A program made the position numbers and the translations under genes. A stretch of DNA of 64,000 nucleotides from Akkermansia muciniphila. GTDB lineage: Bacteria; Verrucomicrobiota; Verrucomicrobiia; Verrucomicrobiales; Akkermansiaceae. This document shows, piece by piece, positions 1-9,738 of this stretch; position 1 is the stretch's first letter, and each line of letters starts with the position of its first letter. The notes beneath the pieces were generated by a model, which saw nothing but the letters and a program-made list of their open reading frames with translations, did not search any database and was not told the origin of the DNA. Location of the stretch: assembly GCA_945888515.1 (NCBI GenBank), contig CAMDAD010000001.1:1-64000 (forward strand). The letters are read 5' to 3'.

Positions 1-160
1 TACGCGATACATGGGGGAAACTATATACTATGAACGTAGTATGTGCAAGGTTTTTCTGGGGAAAACACAAAAAAACGTGCATGCGATCTACTGAATTCCA
101 GCGAAAACCCTTGATAATTGGGAATCTGGTTGTTATTCAGGAAGCGCTACTTACAGTGGT

Positions 161-1230
161 CTTTTGAGCTTGGGAGCTACCAGCCGAATCAATTCCGATG
201 CCGGCACCCTCACTCTGAGCAACGCCGGCACCATCACGGGAGCGACTTTTGGCCTCACCGTAGGCGGTGCGGGCAACACTACAATCAATAGTGTCATCGG
301 CACTACATCGGGAACCCTGAGCAAGGATGGCGCGGGAACACTGATCCTCACCGGAGCGAACACGTTCACTGGCCTTACCTCGATCACCGGCGGTGTGCTC
401 AACATGCGCAACGCGAGTGCCCTCGGCACCACCGCTGGCAGCACTGCTGTTTCGAGCGGTGCGGCTCTGGAATTGCAGGGTGATATCAGCGTGGGAGCGG
501 AGGCTCTCACCCTCAGCGGCACCGGCGTCTCCAATGCTGGAGCCCTACGCAACGTAAGCGGTGCCAATACTTATAGTGGTCTTTTGAGCTTGGGAGCTGC
601 CAGCCGAATCAATTCCGATGCCGGCACCCTCACTCTGAGCAACGCCGGCACCATCACGGGAGCGACTTTTGGCCTCACCGTAGGCGGTGCGGGCAACACT
701 ACAATCAATAGTGTCATCGGAACTACATCGGGAACCCTGAGCAAGGATGGCGCGGGAACACTGATCCTCACCGGAGCGAACACGTTCACTGGCCTTACCT
801 CGATCACTGGCGGAGTGCTCAATATGCGCAACGCAACGGCCCTCGGCACGACTGCAGGAGCCACCTCCGTCTCGAGCGGTGCCGCACTGGAATTGCAGGG
901 CGATATCAGCGTGGGAGCAGAAGCGCTGACTCTCAGCGGCACAGGTGTTTCCAACGCCGGGGTCCTGCGCAACATCAGTGGCGCCAACACCTTCGGTGGT
1001 CTGCTTACCTTGGGAGCTGCCAGTCGCATCAATTCCGATGCCGGAACTCTCACCCTGAGCAACGCCGGCTCCATCACGGGAGCGACTTTTGGCCTCACCG
1101 TGGGCGGTGCAGGCAACACTACAATCAATAGTATCATCGGCACCACTTCTGGCGCGCTAAGCAAAGAGGGAACCGGAACATTGACACTCACCGGCGCGAA
1201 TACCTTCAGTGGGCAGTTCACGGTCGGCAA
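161..1230 (+). repeat. 420-bp tandem repeats inside the PEP-CTERM gene
   Basis: Units start at 161, 581 and 1001, exactly 420 bp (140 codons) apart. The first two are almost identical over their first ~250 bases, and the third is diverged and partial (to about 1230). Each encodes the block SRINSDAGTLTLSNAG followed by GLTVGGAGNTTINS. The near identity of copies 1 and 2 implies recent duplication or gene conversion. Confidence 0.9.
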
Positions 1231-3133
1231 CGGCACGCTTTCCATCGCCACGATCAACAATGCCGGTGCCAATGGCACGCTGGGCAATAGCGCGAATGCG
1301 GTGATATTAGGCAGCAGCGGAAACACTGGCACACTGGAATACACCGGCACCACGGCATCGACTACCAAGCCTTTCTCTGCTGCAGCGGGTGGCACGGCAG
1401 CCCTGAATGTGACCAATGCTGGCACCACACTAACTTACTCGGCATCGCTGGGTGGCAGCGGAAACATCATACTCGGCGGCGCGGGCAACCATGTCATCGG
1501 TGGCGGAATCGGCAGCTCGGTGGGCAGCCTCACCAAAAACGGCGCGGGCGCACTTACCCTCAGCGACGTAGGACATGGCGGCGGATTCGCCATCACCCAA
1601 GGGCGTCTGAACGTGAACAACGATTCGGCCTTCGGCAACTCTACCAGTCTGAATCTGGCCTCGGGCGTGACGATCGACAACACCAGCGGCTCGGCTGTCA
1701 ATGTTGCCAATACGGGATTGATCAAGACGCTAGGCAGTTCGCTCATTTTTGCAGGAACTCGTGACTTGTCGCTGGGCACAGGCAGAACCAACCTCACCGC
1801 GAACATCACCTTCGATATCAACGCGGGCAACCTAACGCTGGCGGGTGATGTGACTGGAAATTTTGGTATCACAAAAGTAGGCGCGGGGACACTCACGCTG
1901 GGCGGTTTGTCCGGATCCTCCACCTACACGGGGAATACCGTGGTCAATGGCGGGGAACTGAGTTTGACGGGTTCGTCCACATTCGCCAATAACACGCAGA
2001 TCACGGTGGCAAATGGTGCCTTCCTGCGCGTGGGTAGCGGTTCCACGCTAAGCAATGTGGTGATCAACAGCCGACCAGAAGGTTTGATTTTCCAATCATT
2101 GAGCCATGTCGATGCGATACTCGACGGCAGCGGCACACTGTCCGAATCATTTACCAACATCGATGGTCAGCAAACCATCAATTCTGGCGTAGTGATTTCC
2201 GCAGCGGCCGATTACTTCGGATCAGACCCCGGCTCGGTGGTGACTGACCGCGTTGTGCTCTCGGATAACTCGACCATTCAGGTAACGCAGGCGTTTTCCA
2301 TGAATGCGAACAAAGGCATGCGCATTACGAGCGGCCAAGCAACCATCCAAACGGACGCGAATTTGGTCATGGCGAATCCGATCACGGGTGACGGTGGATT
2401 GGTTAAGAGTGGTTTCGCACAGCTAACGATCAGCGGCATCAATGATTTTAAAGGAGACACGCGCGTTGACGCTGGCCGACTCGTGATTGGCAACTCCGGT
2501 AGTCTCGGTGCAAATTCCAACGTTTCTGTTGTCTCCGGCAGCGATATTGTAGTGGATGGCACGGTCAACGGCTCACTTTTCATCGATCAAGGAGCGACTC
2601 TCAGTGGTTCAGGAACGATCGCAGGATCCACAACGGTTTCGGGCGTTCATAGCCCGGGGAATTCTCCAGGCATCCAGACCACAGGCAATTTAACTTATAA
2701 TAATGCCGCCGCGATTACTTGGGAGTTGGCTAGCAACACATCGACGCAGGGCAACCCAGTAGCATTCGACCAGATTGTTGTGAATGGGAATTTGAACTTT
2801 GCGGGTTCCACCTCACTGAGTCTCGTATTCAATCTTCCGGGGAGCACCGTGGATTGGAGTGATTCGTTCTGGGAAAGCAATCAGACATGGACACTCTTCG
2901 ATGTATCGGGAACCACCACCGATGTGAATAATCTTACGATTGGTAATACAAACTTTGCGGATCGTCAGGGAGCGTTACTTGATGACGTTCGGACCGGATC
3001 ATTTTTCACACTGAACTTGCAGGGCAGCGATGTGTTGCTGAGCTACACCGCCGTGCCTGAATCTTCCGTAACGTTATTGGGCGGGCTGAGCGCCCTGCTT
3101 CTGCTGCGCAGACGCCGGAATCATGGTGAATGA
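164..3133 (+). CDS. Autotransporter-type beta-strand repeat protein with PEP-CTERM-like tail, 5'-truncated
   Basis: A Gly/Thr/Ser/Asn-rich repetitive secreted protein. The motif GAGTLTLTGANTFTG recurs, which is the signature of autotransporter-associated beta-strand (parallel beta-helix) repeats. The last 26 residues hold a VPES motif, a hydrophobic stretch and an RRRR cluster, a PEP-CTERM-like sorting signal; an exosortase lies at 25.6 kb. The frame is open from base 95 (stop at 92-94) but has no ATG, only a TTG at 164, and there is no signal peptide. The protein begins in mid-repeat, so the true N-terminus is missing. The family identity is clear; the start is not. Confidence 0.8.
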   Translation: MSLGATSRINSDAGTLTLSNAGTITGATFGLTVGGAGNTTINSVIGTTSGTLSKDGAGTLILTGANTFTGLTSITGGVLNMRNASALGTTAGSTAVSSGAALELQGDISVGAEALTLSGTGVSNAGALRNVSGANTYSGLLSLGAASRINSDAGTLTLSNAGTITGATFGLTVGGAGNTTINSVIGTTSGTLSKDGAGTLILTGANTFTGLTSITGGVLNMRNATALGTTAGATSVSSGAALELQGDISVGAEALTLSGTGVSNAGVLRNISGANTFGGLLTLGAASRINSDAGTLTLSNAGSITGATFGLTVGGAGNTTINSIIGTTSGALSKEGTGTLTLTGANTFSGQFTVGNGTLSIATINNAGANGTLGNSANAVILGSSGNTGTLEYTGTTASTTKPFSAAAGGTAALNVTNAGTTLTYSASLGGSGNIILGGAGNHVIGGGIGSSVGSLTKNGAGALTLSDVGHGGGFAITQGRLNVNNDSAFGNSTSLNLASGVTIDNTSGSAVNVANTGLIKTLGSSLIFAGTRDLSLGTGRTNLTANITFDINAGNLTLAGDVTGNFGITKVGAGTLTLGGLSGSSTYTGNTVVNGGELSLTGSSTFANNTQITVANGAFLRVGSGSTLSNVVINSRPEGLIFQSLSHVDAILDGSGTLSESFTNIDGQQTINSGVVISAAADYFGSDPGSVVTDRVVLSDNSTIQVTQAFSMNANKGMRITSGQATIQTDANLVMANPITGDGGLVKSGFAQLTISGINDFKGDTRVDAGRLVIGNSGSLGANSNVSVVSGSDIVVDGTVNGSLFIDQGATLSGSGTIAGSTTVSGVHSPGNSPGIQTTGNLTYNNAAAITWELASNTSTQGNPVAFDQIVVNGNLNFAGSTSLSLVFNLPGSTVDWSDSFWESNQTWTLFDVSGTTTDVNNLTIGNTNFADRQGALLDDVRTGSFFTLNLQGSDVLLSYTAVPESSVTLLGGLSALLLLRRRRNHGE

Positions 3134-3179
3134 TACACCCACAAAAAGCACCACGACTTCCGCTGCGAGTGACTGATTC

Positions 3180-3220
3180 CTCACATGATGCTTACGGCGA
3201 GAGTAAGTGAGAAATTTTTT
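3180..3220 (+). terminator. Candidate terminator after the PEP-CTERM gene
   Basis: CTCAC and CTTAC (with a 6-base bulge) can pair with GTAAGTGAG at 3203-3211. The stem is followed by AAATTTTTT. It lies between the convergent 3' ends of the PEP-CTERM gene and engB. The bulge lowers confidence. Confidence 0.45.
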
Positions 3221-3253
3221 CCACAAAGCGAGCACGGAGTGGGCATGGCAAAA

Positions 3254-3838
3254 TCAAAGCAACTGCATGCTGGCCACGAGCGCACCGGCACCGCTACCGG
3301 TTTTGGCGGAGACGGGAAAAACCTGTGGCTGCGCCGTGGTCCAGAGTGACATTTCGTTTTGAAATAACTCGATATTCTTTTTCACGGCGTTTGGCTTGGC
3401 GCGATCGATCTTGTTAAAGACAAGCGCGAACGGGAGACGCAGTTGGATGAGCCATTGAACGAATTCTAGATCGATGCGCTGTGGCGTCAGGGTGGCGTCG
3501 AGAATGACATAGGTGCAAGCCAGTCCCTCGCGGGCGCTGATGTATTCGGCGATCACGTCGTGGAAAAAGTCGCGCTGATCCTTTTTGACTTTTGCAAAAC
3601 CATAGCCAGGCAGATCCACCATGCGCCATTTTTGGTTGATGATGAAATAGTTGATGAGCTTGGTATGGCCGGGCGTAGCAGAAACTTTGGCGAGGTCTTT
3701 TTTTCCCGTCAGCATGTTGAGCAGTGAGGATTTGCCGACATTCGACCGACCGATGAAGGCGCACTCGGGCATGGTGACTTCGGGGCAGTCGGCCAAGGTC
3801 GGTGCGCTGGTTTCAAAGATCGCGGACTGAATACGCAT
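3254..3838 (-). CDS. engB: Ribosome biogenesis GTP-binding protein EngB/YsxC
   Basis: A 194-residue TRAFAC GTPase that assists assembly of the large ribosomal subunit. All G motifs are visible: G1 GRSNVGKSS, the G2 threonine in SATPGHTK, G3 DLPGYGFAKV, G4 NKIDRAK and G5 VSAKTGSGAG. The length is normal for the family. It is divergent from ilvD with a ~150-base intergenic region and convergent with the PEP-CTERM gene. The start is the first ATG, matching the usual short N-terminal extension before G1. Confidence 0.95.
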   Translation of the reverse strand: MRIQSAIFETSAPTLADCPEVTMPECAFIGRSNVGKSSLLNMLTGKKDLAKVSATPGHTKLINYFIINQKWRMVDLPGYGFAKVKKDQRDFFHDVIAEYISAREGLACTYVILDATLTPQRIDLEFVQWLIQLRLPFALVFNKIDRAKPNAVKKNIELFQNEMSLWTTAQPQVFPVSAKTGSGAGALVASMQLL

Positions 3839-3985
3839 GAGGAAAAATGTTAGAAAAACTGGTGCTCAGCATGCATAGTGAAGAGCTACCTTGTCAAGGA
3901 GCAACGCCCGCAATTGCGACTGCGGACGACATGCGAACGCAGCGAGCACTTGACCTTTTGGCTAGCATAGCGACAATTTCCGCGC

Positions 3986-5692
3986 ATGAGTGATTCCCAA
4001 GATTTCCGCAAGTTCTCCAGTCCTATGCTCGATGGTCCCGATCGCGCGCCGAGCCGTGCGATGCTGTATGCCGTCGGCTTTGAAAAAGACGATTTCGCCA
4101 AAGCGCAGATCGGAGTGGCTTCGACCTGGAGCGAGGTGACGCCTTGCAACATCCACATCGACAAACTCGCCCGCGAGAGCGCCAATGGCGTCGACGCCGC
4201 CGGTGGCAAGTCAGTGGTGTTCAATACGATCACCATTTCCGATGGCATCTCGATGGGCACGGAGGGCATGAAATACAGCCTCGTCTCGCGCGAAGTCATT
4301 GCTGATTCGATCGAGACCGTGGTCGGCTGCGAAGGCATGGACGGTTTTGTGGCCATCGGCGGTTGCGACAAAAACATGCCCGCTTGTGTGATCGCGATGG
4401 GCCGCATGAACCGTCCGTCGGTGTTTGTCTATGGCGGCACGATTTTGCCCGGCTGCGCGACGATCAAGGGCGAGAAAAAAGATCTCGATATCGTCTCGGT
4501 GTTCGAGGCCGTGGGCAAGCATGCCGGTGGCGAATACAGCGACGAAGAGCTCGACACGGTCGAGCGTTGCGCGATCCCCGGACCCGGATCCTGCGGCGGC
4601 ATGTATACGGCGAACACGATGGCCAGCGCGATCGAGGCTCTCGGCATGAGCTTGCCGAACAGCTCGGCTCAGGCGGCGATCAGCGATGATAAAATGCGCG
4701 ACTGCTTTGACGCTGGCGCGGCCGTGATGAACATGATCAAGCTGGGCATTAAACCCCGCGACATCATGACCAAAGAGGCGTTCGAAAATGCCATCACCGT
4801 TCTGATCGCACTGGGCGGCTCCACCAATGCCTGCCTGCACATTCCCGCGATGGCTCATGCCGCGGGCGTGGAGATTACGATTGATGACTTTGCCCGCATT
4901 GGTGCCCGTGTGCCGGTGCTCGCCGACCTGAAGCCCAGCGGAAAATATGTGATGGCAGACCTCGTGCGCATTGGTGGCACCGTCCCCCTCATGCGCATGT
5001 TGTTAGAGGCGGGGCTGCTGCACGGTGATTGCCTGACGGTCACCGGTCGCACCATGCGCGAGAATTTGGAAAAATCCCCGATCCATTACCCCGAGGGCCA
5101 GCAGATCATTCGTCCGCTCGACAATCCGATCAAAGCCGACAGCCACCTGCGCGTGCTGCGCGGCAACCTCGCCGAGGGCGGGGCGATCGCAAAAATTTCC
5201 GGCAAGGAAGGCGAGCAGTTCGTCGGCAATGCCCGTGTGTTCGATTCCGAAGACGAGGCGATGAAGGCGATCCTCGATCGCAAGATCCAGAAGCGCGACG
5301 TGATCGTCATCCGCATGGAGGGCCCCAAAGGCGGCCCCGGCATGCGCGAAATGCTCGGCCCCACCAGCGCCGTCATGGGACTAGGACTGGGCAAGGACGT
5401 GGCGCTCATCACCGATGGTCGTTTCTCCGGTGGCAGTCACGGATTCGTGGTCGGCCACATCACGCCGGAAGCCTTCGTCGGCGGCAACATCGCGCTGCTG
5501 CGTGATGGCGATGAGATTGTCATCGATGCCCACACGAATCGCATCGATGTGAAACTCAGCGACGAAGAACTGGCCGCCCGCCGTGCCGCCTGGGTGCAAC
5601 CGGAGCCGCGTTACCGCTACGGGGTGCTGGCGAAGTTCGCCAAACTCTGCACCAGCGCCTCGGAAGGAGCCTGCACCGACAAATATCTCTAA
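3986..5692 (+). CDS. ilvD: Dihydroxy-acid dehydratase
   Basis: Converts 2,3-dihydroxyisovalerate (and the methylvalerate homologue) to the 2-keto acids of valine, leucine and isoleucine synthesis, in the cytoplasm. The 568-residue length is typical. Hallmarks are [11 protein letters not shown] near residue 51, [24 protein letters not shown] and [15 protein letters not shown], together with the conserved C-terminal [10 protein letters not shown]. The cysteines in these motifs carry the Fe-S cluster in the family. It is the only branched-chain gene here, so it appears to be transcribed alone or with purC. Codon use is GC-rich like its neighbours. Confidence 0.97.
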   Translation: MSDSQDFRKFSSPMLDGPDRAPSRAMLYAVGFEKDDFAKAQIGVASTWSEVTPCNIHIDKLARESANGVDAAGGKSVVFNTITISDGISMGTEGMKYSLVSREVIADSIETVVGCEGMDGFVAIGGCDKNMPACVIAMGRMNRPSVFVYGGTILPGCATIKGEKKDLDIVSVFEAVGKHAGGEYSDEELDTVERCAIPGPGSCGGMYTANTMASAIEALGMSLPNSSAQAAISDDKMRDCFDAGAAVMNMIKLGIKPRDIMTKEAFENAITVLIALGGSTNACLHIPAMAHAAGVEITIDDFARIGARVPVLADLKPSGKYVMADLVRIGGTVPLMRMLLEAGLLHGDCLTVTGRTMRENLEKSPIHYPEGQQIIRPLDNPIKADSHLRVLRGNLAEGGAIAKISGKEGEQFVGNARVFDSEDEAMKAILDRKIQKRDVIVIRMEGPKGGPGMREMLGPTSAVMGLGLGKDVALITDGRFSGGSHGFVVGHITPEAFVGGNIALLRDGDEIVIDAHTNRIDVKLSDEELAARRAAWVQPEPRYRYGVLAKFAKLCTSASEGACTDKYL

Positions 5693-5702
5693 CCCTCTGT
5701 TT

Positions 5703-5733
5703 CCGGCTCGCTTGCGATACGCGGGCGAGCCGG
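5703..5733 (+). terminator. GC-rich hairpin between ilvD and purC
   Basis: CCGGCTCGC at 5703-5711 pairs perfectly with GCGAGCCGG at 5725-5733. There is no T-run downstream, so this may be a weak terminator, an mRNA-stability hairpin or simply structured spacer. It starts about 10 bases after the ilvD stop. Confidence 0.35.
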
Positions 5734-5796
5734 GAATTTCCTCCGCCCGCGACTGTTCTACTTGACCGTCGCCCTCACGCCACCTAAATCACCGAC

Positions 5797-6507
5797 ATGC
5801 AAGCACTTTACGAAGGCAAAGCCAAGCGTTTGTGGGCCACGGAAGATCCGCAGGTCCTGCGCATGGAGTTCAAGAATGACGCCACCGCATTCAATGGGGA
5901 AAAAAAGGCGCAGTTCGATAACAAAGGCCGCCTCAACAACACCATCAGCACCCTGATCTACGGGCAGCTCGAGCGAGCCGGCATTCCAACCCATTTTGTG
6001 AATCAGATCGATGACACCAACGTGCTCGTCAAAAAAGTGGAGATTGTCATGGTGGAAGTCATCGTGCGCAATGTCTCCGCAGGCAGCTACTGCAAACGCA
6101 CCGGTCAGCCGGAAGGGCAGACGTTTTCCCAACCCATCATCGAGTTTTCTCTCAAGAGCGATGAACTGGGTGACCCTCTAGTCAATGACGACTACATCCG
6201 CGAGTTGAAACTCGCCACGCCCGAGGAAATGGCATTTCTCCGCACTTCCGCTCTGCGCGTGAACGATTTCCTCATCGGCTTGTTTGCGCAGGCGGGCTTG
6301 CGCTTGATCGATTTTAAATTGGAGTTCGGCCGCCTCGCCAGCGATGCCTCAGTGATCGTTCTGGCCGATGAAATCAGTCCGGATGGCTGTCGTTTGTGGG
6401 ACATCGCCACGGGCGAAAAAATGGACAAGGACCGCTTTCGTCGCGACCTTGGCGGTGTCATGGAAGCTTACGAAGAAGTGCTCAAACGCCTGCAAGAATT
6501 GTCATGA
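5797..6507 (+). CDS. purC: Phosphoribosylaminoimidazole-succinocarboxamide synthase
   Basis: Makes SAICAR from CAIR, aspartate and ATP in purine synthesis. The protein has 236 residues, the short bacterial form. It opens with the typical YEGKAKRLW, continues with EVIVRNVSAGSYCKR, and ends with LADEISPDGCRLWD, all standard SAICAR synthetase motifs. The stop overlaps the next start as ATGA, so the downstream gene is probably translationally coupled. purH is found separately at 21.5-23 kb. Confidence 0.96.
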   Translation: MQALYEGKAKRLWATEDPQVLRMEFKNDATAFNGEKKAQFDNKGRLNNTISTLIYGQLERAGIPTHFVNQIDDTNVLVKKVEIVMVEVIVRNVSAGSYCKRTGQPEGQTFSQPIIEFSLKSDELGDPLVNDDYIRELKLATPEEMAFLRTSALRVNDFLIGLFAQAGLRLIDFKLEFGRLASDASVIVLADEISPDGCRLWDIATGEKMDKDRFRRDLGGVMEAYEEVLKRLQELS

Positions 6508-6956
6508 ACTACGAATGTGAAGTGATCCGAAAAGGGCAACACGCCAGTGATGCCGATGCCCTGCTCTACACTCCGATGAAAGCGGGGTTGACGATGAAGC
6601 ATAGCCGCACCTATCGCTTCGAGTTCGAAGGTGATGAAACAGCACTGCGCGACTTCGCCCGTGCGGTGCTTGTCGATGAGGTCAGTCAGGAAATTTCCGA
6701 CGGCACGATTCCCGTGGTAAAGGACGCTCTGTTTCACCTCGACTACAGCATGAAACCGGGCGCTCTCGATCTGGAAAAGGAAGCCATCATGAACTACTAT
6801 CGAGGTCGTAGCGGAGATGCTTTTGTCCTGAAAAACCTCCACATTTCCCAGCGGATTTATATTTTCGGCGAGGGTGATGCCACGACAGTATCCGCTCGTT
6901 TCGTCAAAGATATCGTCAATCCAGCCGTGCACAAGCATCAGCTCTGCATGTCCTGA
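6504..6956 (+). CDS. Conserved-looking protein of unknown function coupled to purC
   Basis: A 150-residue soluble protein starting in an ATGA overlap with the purC stop. I do not recognise the family. The sequence is acidic, with no signal peptide or membrane segment. It has short alternating strand/helix patterns such as RTYRFEFEG, ALRDFARAVLVDEVSQ and DALFHLDYSMKPGALDLEKEAI. Tight coupling to purC suggests a role linked to purine synthesis or shared regulation, but nothing in the sequence shows an activity. A longer upstream start at 6396 would lie inside purC and is rejected. Confidence 0.8.
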   Translation: MNYECEVIRKGQHASDADALLYTPMKAGLTMKHSRTYRFEFEGDETALRDFARAVLVDEVSQEISDGTIPVVKDALFHLDYSMKPGALDLEKEAIMNYYRGRSGDAFVLKNLHISQRIYIFGEGDATTVSARFVKDIVNPAVHKHQLCMS

Positions 6957-6994
6957 AATAAACAAGAACGCGCTTCGGCGCCGCTTGTGAAATC

Positions 6995-8011
6995 ATGATA
7001 GATTGCAAATTCTTCGTTTCGGCACTAGCGATCGGCGCGCAGTTGTGGCTGGCGTGCCCCTCCATGCTCAACGCGCAAAGCGACGATACACCTATCGCCG
7101 ATCAGTCCATGGCCGGGATCAAAAAAACAGATACGGCGATCATTGCAAAAACCAAAGAACTCATCGAAGACAAAAAACTTCTGTCGCGCGAAGAGGTCAA
7201 AAAGCAACTGCTTCATCCGCAGCCCATACCCATCGAGCTCAAGCCCGTAGAGACCAAACCGATGCAATGGGAAGATGTATCGGCCGTTTCCCGTGCGGCA
7301 AACCTCCGTGTGGGCTACTGCTACCTGTGCCCACGTTGCGACAACTGGCATCTCAATCTCGCCGGCGGCTATCCGATCAGTGCGAACGCTGTGGCCACAT
7401 GCGATCATGTCGTTGACTCCACCGTGGAAATGCGAGAAGGCTATCTCATCGTCGCCGATCACAACGGTAAAGTGTTTCCCGTTACCTCGATTGTGGCGCG
7501 CAGCATTGCCATGGATGCGGCGATTCTGCATTGTGAAGGTGCGAAATTTTCTCCTTTGCCACTTCAGGGAGAAGCTCGTCAGGGCGCTGCGGCGTTTTGC
7601 TACAGCACGCCCATGGGGCAACATGGTTACTTCAGCGATGGTATCGTGAACCGCTTTTTTTGGAATCAGAAATACGCAGGCGGTGATAAGAAAAGCCTCG
7701 ATGTCTGCCGCCATCTACGCGTCAATTTCAGCACGGACTGGGCCCCCGGCAGCAGCGGCTCGGCCGTAGTGGACCAGTGCGGCAATGCTATCGGTCACGT
7801 CTCACAAATTTCCTCGTTAGGCAAAGAGCGCACTGCTCCAGCATACGTCACCATACACACTGGGATCCCCGCTCACTCCGTCCGTCTTTTGGCACAGGCC
7901 TGTGAAAGACCGGAGGAAATCACCCGACTCTGCACGTTGGAAGCCGCAGAAAATCCAACGAAAAAAGCAGACACCCCGGAGAAAGCGCGCGCATCAGAAA
8001 AAAAGAAATGA
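6995..8011 (+). CDS. Secreted trypsin-like serine protease
   Basis: A 338-residue protein with a signal peptide (hydrophobic stretch, cleavage probably after MLNA, residue ~27). A helical charged linker follows (residues ~40-90) and then a chymotrypsin-fold domain. Putative triad: H138 in TCDHVV, D174 in AMDAAIL and S254 in PGSSGSAVVD. A CYLCPRC cysteine pair precedes the catalytic His and may be a disulfide or zinc knuckle. No PDZ domain is visible, so it is not a standard DegP. The C-terminus is Lys/Glu-rich. Substrate unknown; acts outside the cytoplasm. Confidence 0.8.
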   Translation: MIDCKFFVSALAIGAQLWLACPSMLNAQSDDTPIADQSMAGIKKTDTAIIAKTKELIEDKKLLSREEVKKQLLHPQPIPIELKPVETKPMQWEDVSAVSRAANLRVGYCYLCPRCDNWHLNLAGGYPISANAVATCDHVVDSTVEMREGYLIVADHNGKVFPVTSIVARSIAMDAAILHCEGAKFSPLPLQGEARQGAAAFCYSTPMGQHGYFSDGIVNRFFWNQKYAGGDKKSLDVCRHLRVNFSTDWAPGSSGSAVVDQCGNAIGHVSQISSLGKERTAPAYVTIHTGIPAHSVRLLAQACERPEEITRLCTLEAAENPTKKADTPEKARASEKKK

Positions 8012-8222
8012 GCCCGGGCCGCGGCGCTTATCCTCGTGAGCAAGTCGTATCTCTAACGCCGTTCGCGCGATACCTACCCTGCACTGGATGAATTCCTGCT
8101 TACGAACAAGGGAATGCCCTCTGTTCCACTCAGAAAGTAGAGGGATCTCTATACACTCAGAAAACAACTCCGACTCGCCTTCTTGCTGGACGTCCGCGCT
8201 GTTTTTCGATTTACCTTCATTC

Positions 8223-9281
8223 ATGACGATTCACACACAATTACTCGCCCGTATCTGCGAAGCTCCCGGCGCCCCGGGTTTCGAAAAAGAAATTCGCAAG
8301 CTCGTCCTCGCAGAAATCAAAGACCTAGTCGATGACGTTTCAATCGATAACATGGGTAACGTCGTCGCTCTCAAAAAAGGCAAATCATCCGAAAAAAAAA
8401 TCATGGCCGCCGCGCACATGGATGAGATTGGTTTCATCGTGACGCACATCGACGACAAAGGCTTCGTGCGCTTCAACACTCTTGGTGGCTTCGATCCCAA
8501 AACCTTGACTTCCCAACGCGTGATCATCCACGGCAAAAAAGACATCATGGGCGTCATGGGCAGCAAGCCCACCCACATCATGCAGCCAGAAGAAAGAAAC
8601 AAAGCCGCGCAAATTCGGGACTATTTCATCGATACAGGACTCACGAAAAAAGAAATCGAAAAGCATGTCCAAGTGGGTGATTGCGTCACCCGCTACAGCC
8701 CAATGATGGAACTCGGAAATTGCGTCAATGTAAAATCGTTAGATAATCGCGTCTGTGTTTTCCTGCTCATCGAAACCCTCCGCGTGTTGAAAAAAACGAA
8801 GCGTAAACCATGCTATGACTTTTACGCCGTATTCACTGTGCAGGAAGAAGTCGGCCTGCGTGGCGCGAATGCCTCGGCCTTGCAAATCCAACCGGATTTC
8901 GGTTTCGGGCTCGATACCACCATCGCCTACGATGTTCCCGGCTCCACGCCACAAGAGCAGTGCACAGCTCTCGGCAAAGGCGTTGGCATCAAGCTCATGG
9001 ACTCTTCCGTGATTTGCGATTACCGCATGATCGCCTTCATGAAAGAAACGGCGAAAAAGCACAAGATCCAGTGGCAGCCCGAGATCCTCGCGGGCGGTGG
9101 CACAGACACCGCAGGTCTCCAGCGCATGAGCGCCGGTGGCTCGATTGCGGGGGCCATTTCAATCCCTACACGTCACATCCACCAGACCATTGAGATGTCC
9201 GACAAAGATGATATTCAAGCTGGCATCGATCTGTTAGCCGCCTGCTTGTGTGAAATCGAAAAATACGACTGGTCCTTTTGA
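8223..9281 (+). CDS. M42-family metallopeptidase (FrvX/glutamyl aminopeptidase type)
   Basis: A 352-residue cytoplasmic di-metal aminopeptidase. Metal-site motifs are AAHMDEIGF, VQEEVGLRGA (catalytic Glu plus ligand), GLDTTIAYD and the C-terminal HQTIEMSD. The frame is open upstream to 8088, but that extension (rich in Ser, Cys and His) does not match the family. ATG 8223 gives the normal N-terminus LLARICEAPGAPGFE. It is probably monocistronic, in a ~210-base gap after the protease gene. Confidence 0.92.
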   Translation: MTIHTQLLARICEAPGAPGFEKEIRKLVLAEIKDLVDDVSIDNMGNVVALKKGKSSEKKIMAAAHMDEIGFIVTHIDDKGFVRFNTLGGFDPKTLTSQRVIIHGKKDIMGVMGSKPTHIMQPEERNKAAQIRDYFIDTGLTKKEIEKHVQVGDCVTRYSPMMELGNCVNVKSLDNRVCVFLLIETLRVLKKTKRKPCYDFYAVFTVQEEVGLRGANASALQIQPDFGFGLDTTIAYDVPGSTPQEQCTALGKGVGIKLMDSSVICDYRMIAFMKETAKKHKIQWQPEILAGGGTDTAGLQRMSAGGSIAGAISIPTRHIHQTIEMSDKDDIQAGIDLLAACLCEIEKYDWSF

Positions 9282-9483
9282 TCGGCAAAAAGCGCATCGC
9301 TTAACGACCCACACGTCAATCCATACGCGCCCGCTCAAACCAGAGTGACTCATAGGATTGACCGCACGCTCTGTCCGCATACCACGGAAAACACTGACAC
9401 CTAAGGTATTATGGGCGAGAGACTGACTCGACATCCTCATTTTCAGCCGAAATCCCACTCCGATTTTGCTCCCATCACTAGTC

Positions 9484-9520
9484 CGGCCACAGGCAAATTT
9501 GTCCGTGGCCGTATTTTTTT
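9484..9520 (+). terminator. Rho-independent terminator upstream of nrdB
   Basis: CGGCCAC at 9484-9490 pairs with GTGGCCG at 9505-9511, followed by TATTTTTTT. It is a strong terminator for + strand transcription. It sits ~200 bases after the peptidase stop, so either the peptidase mRNA has a long 3' tail or a short untranslated transcript ends here. I see no gene between 9282 and 9480. Confidence 0.75.
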
Positions 9521-9738
9521 ATAATTTCTGCAACCATAGTAAATTCAGTTGTTCCACATCTCTCGTGAAACATAATCTAGGCGATCCCAAAGACATTCCG
9601 TCAAAAATTTTTAGAAAATTAGTTAAGTCCTGTATTTTCTGGTGGAGGCACAATTTTTTTTCACCCCAAGACGCCACCTCCCTGTTGCGCCAGAACCTTG
9701 ATTTGGCGAAGTTTTACAATGTGTTCTTCAATCGCGAC

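Noticed and set aside
571-1428. 285-codon open frame antisense to the PEP-CTERM repeat gene
   Set aside because: It mirrors the repeat structure (Val/Pro/Leu-rich repeats) and arises from the GC-biased repeats on the other strand.
9282-9480. Riboswitch or tRNA before nrdB
   Set aside because: I could not fold a cloverleaf or find cobalamin-riboswitch conserved boxes; only the terminator stem is convincing.
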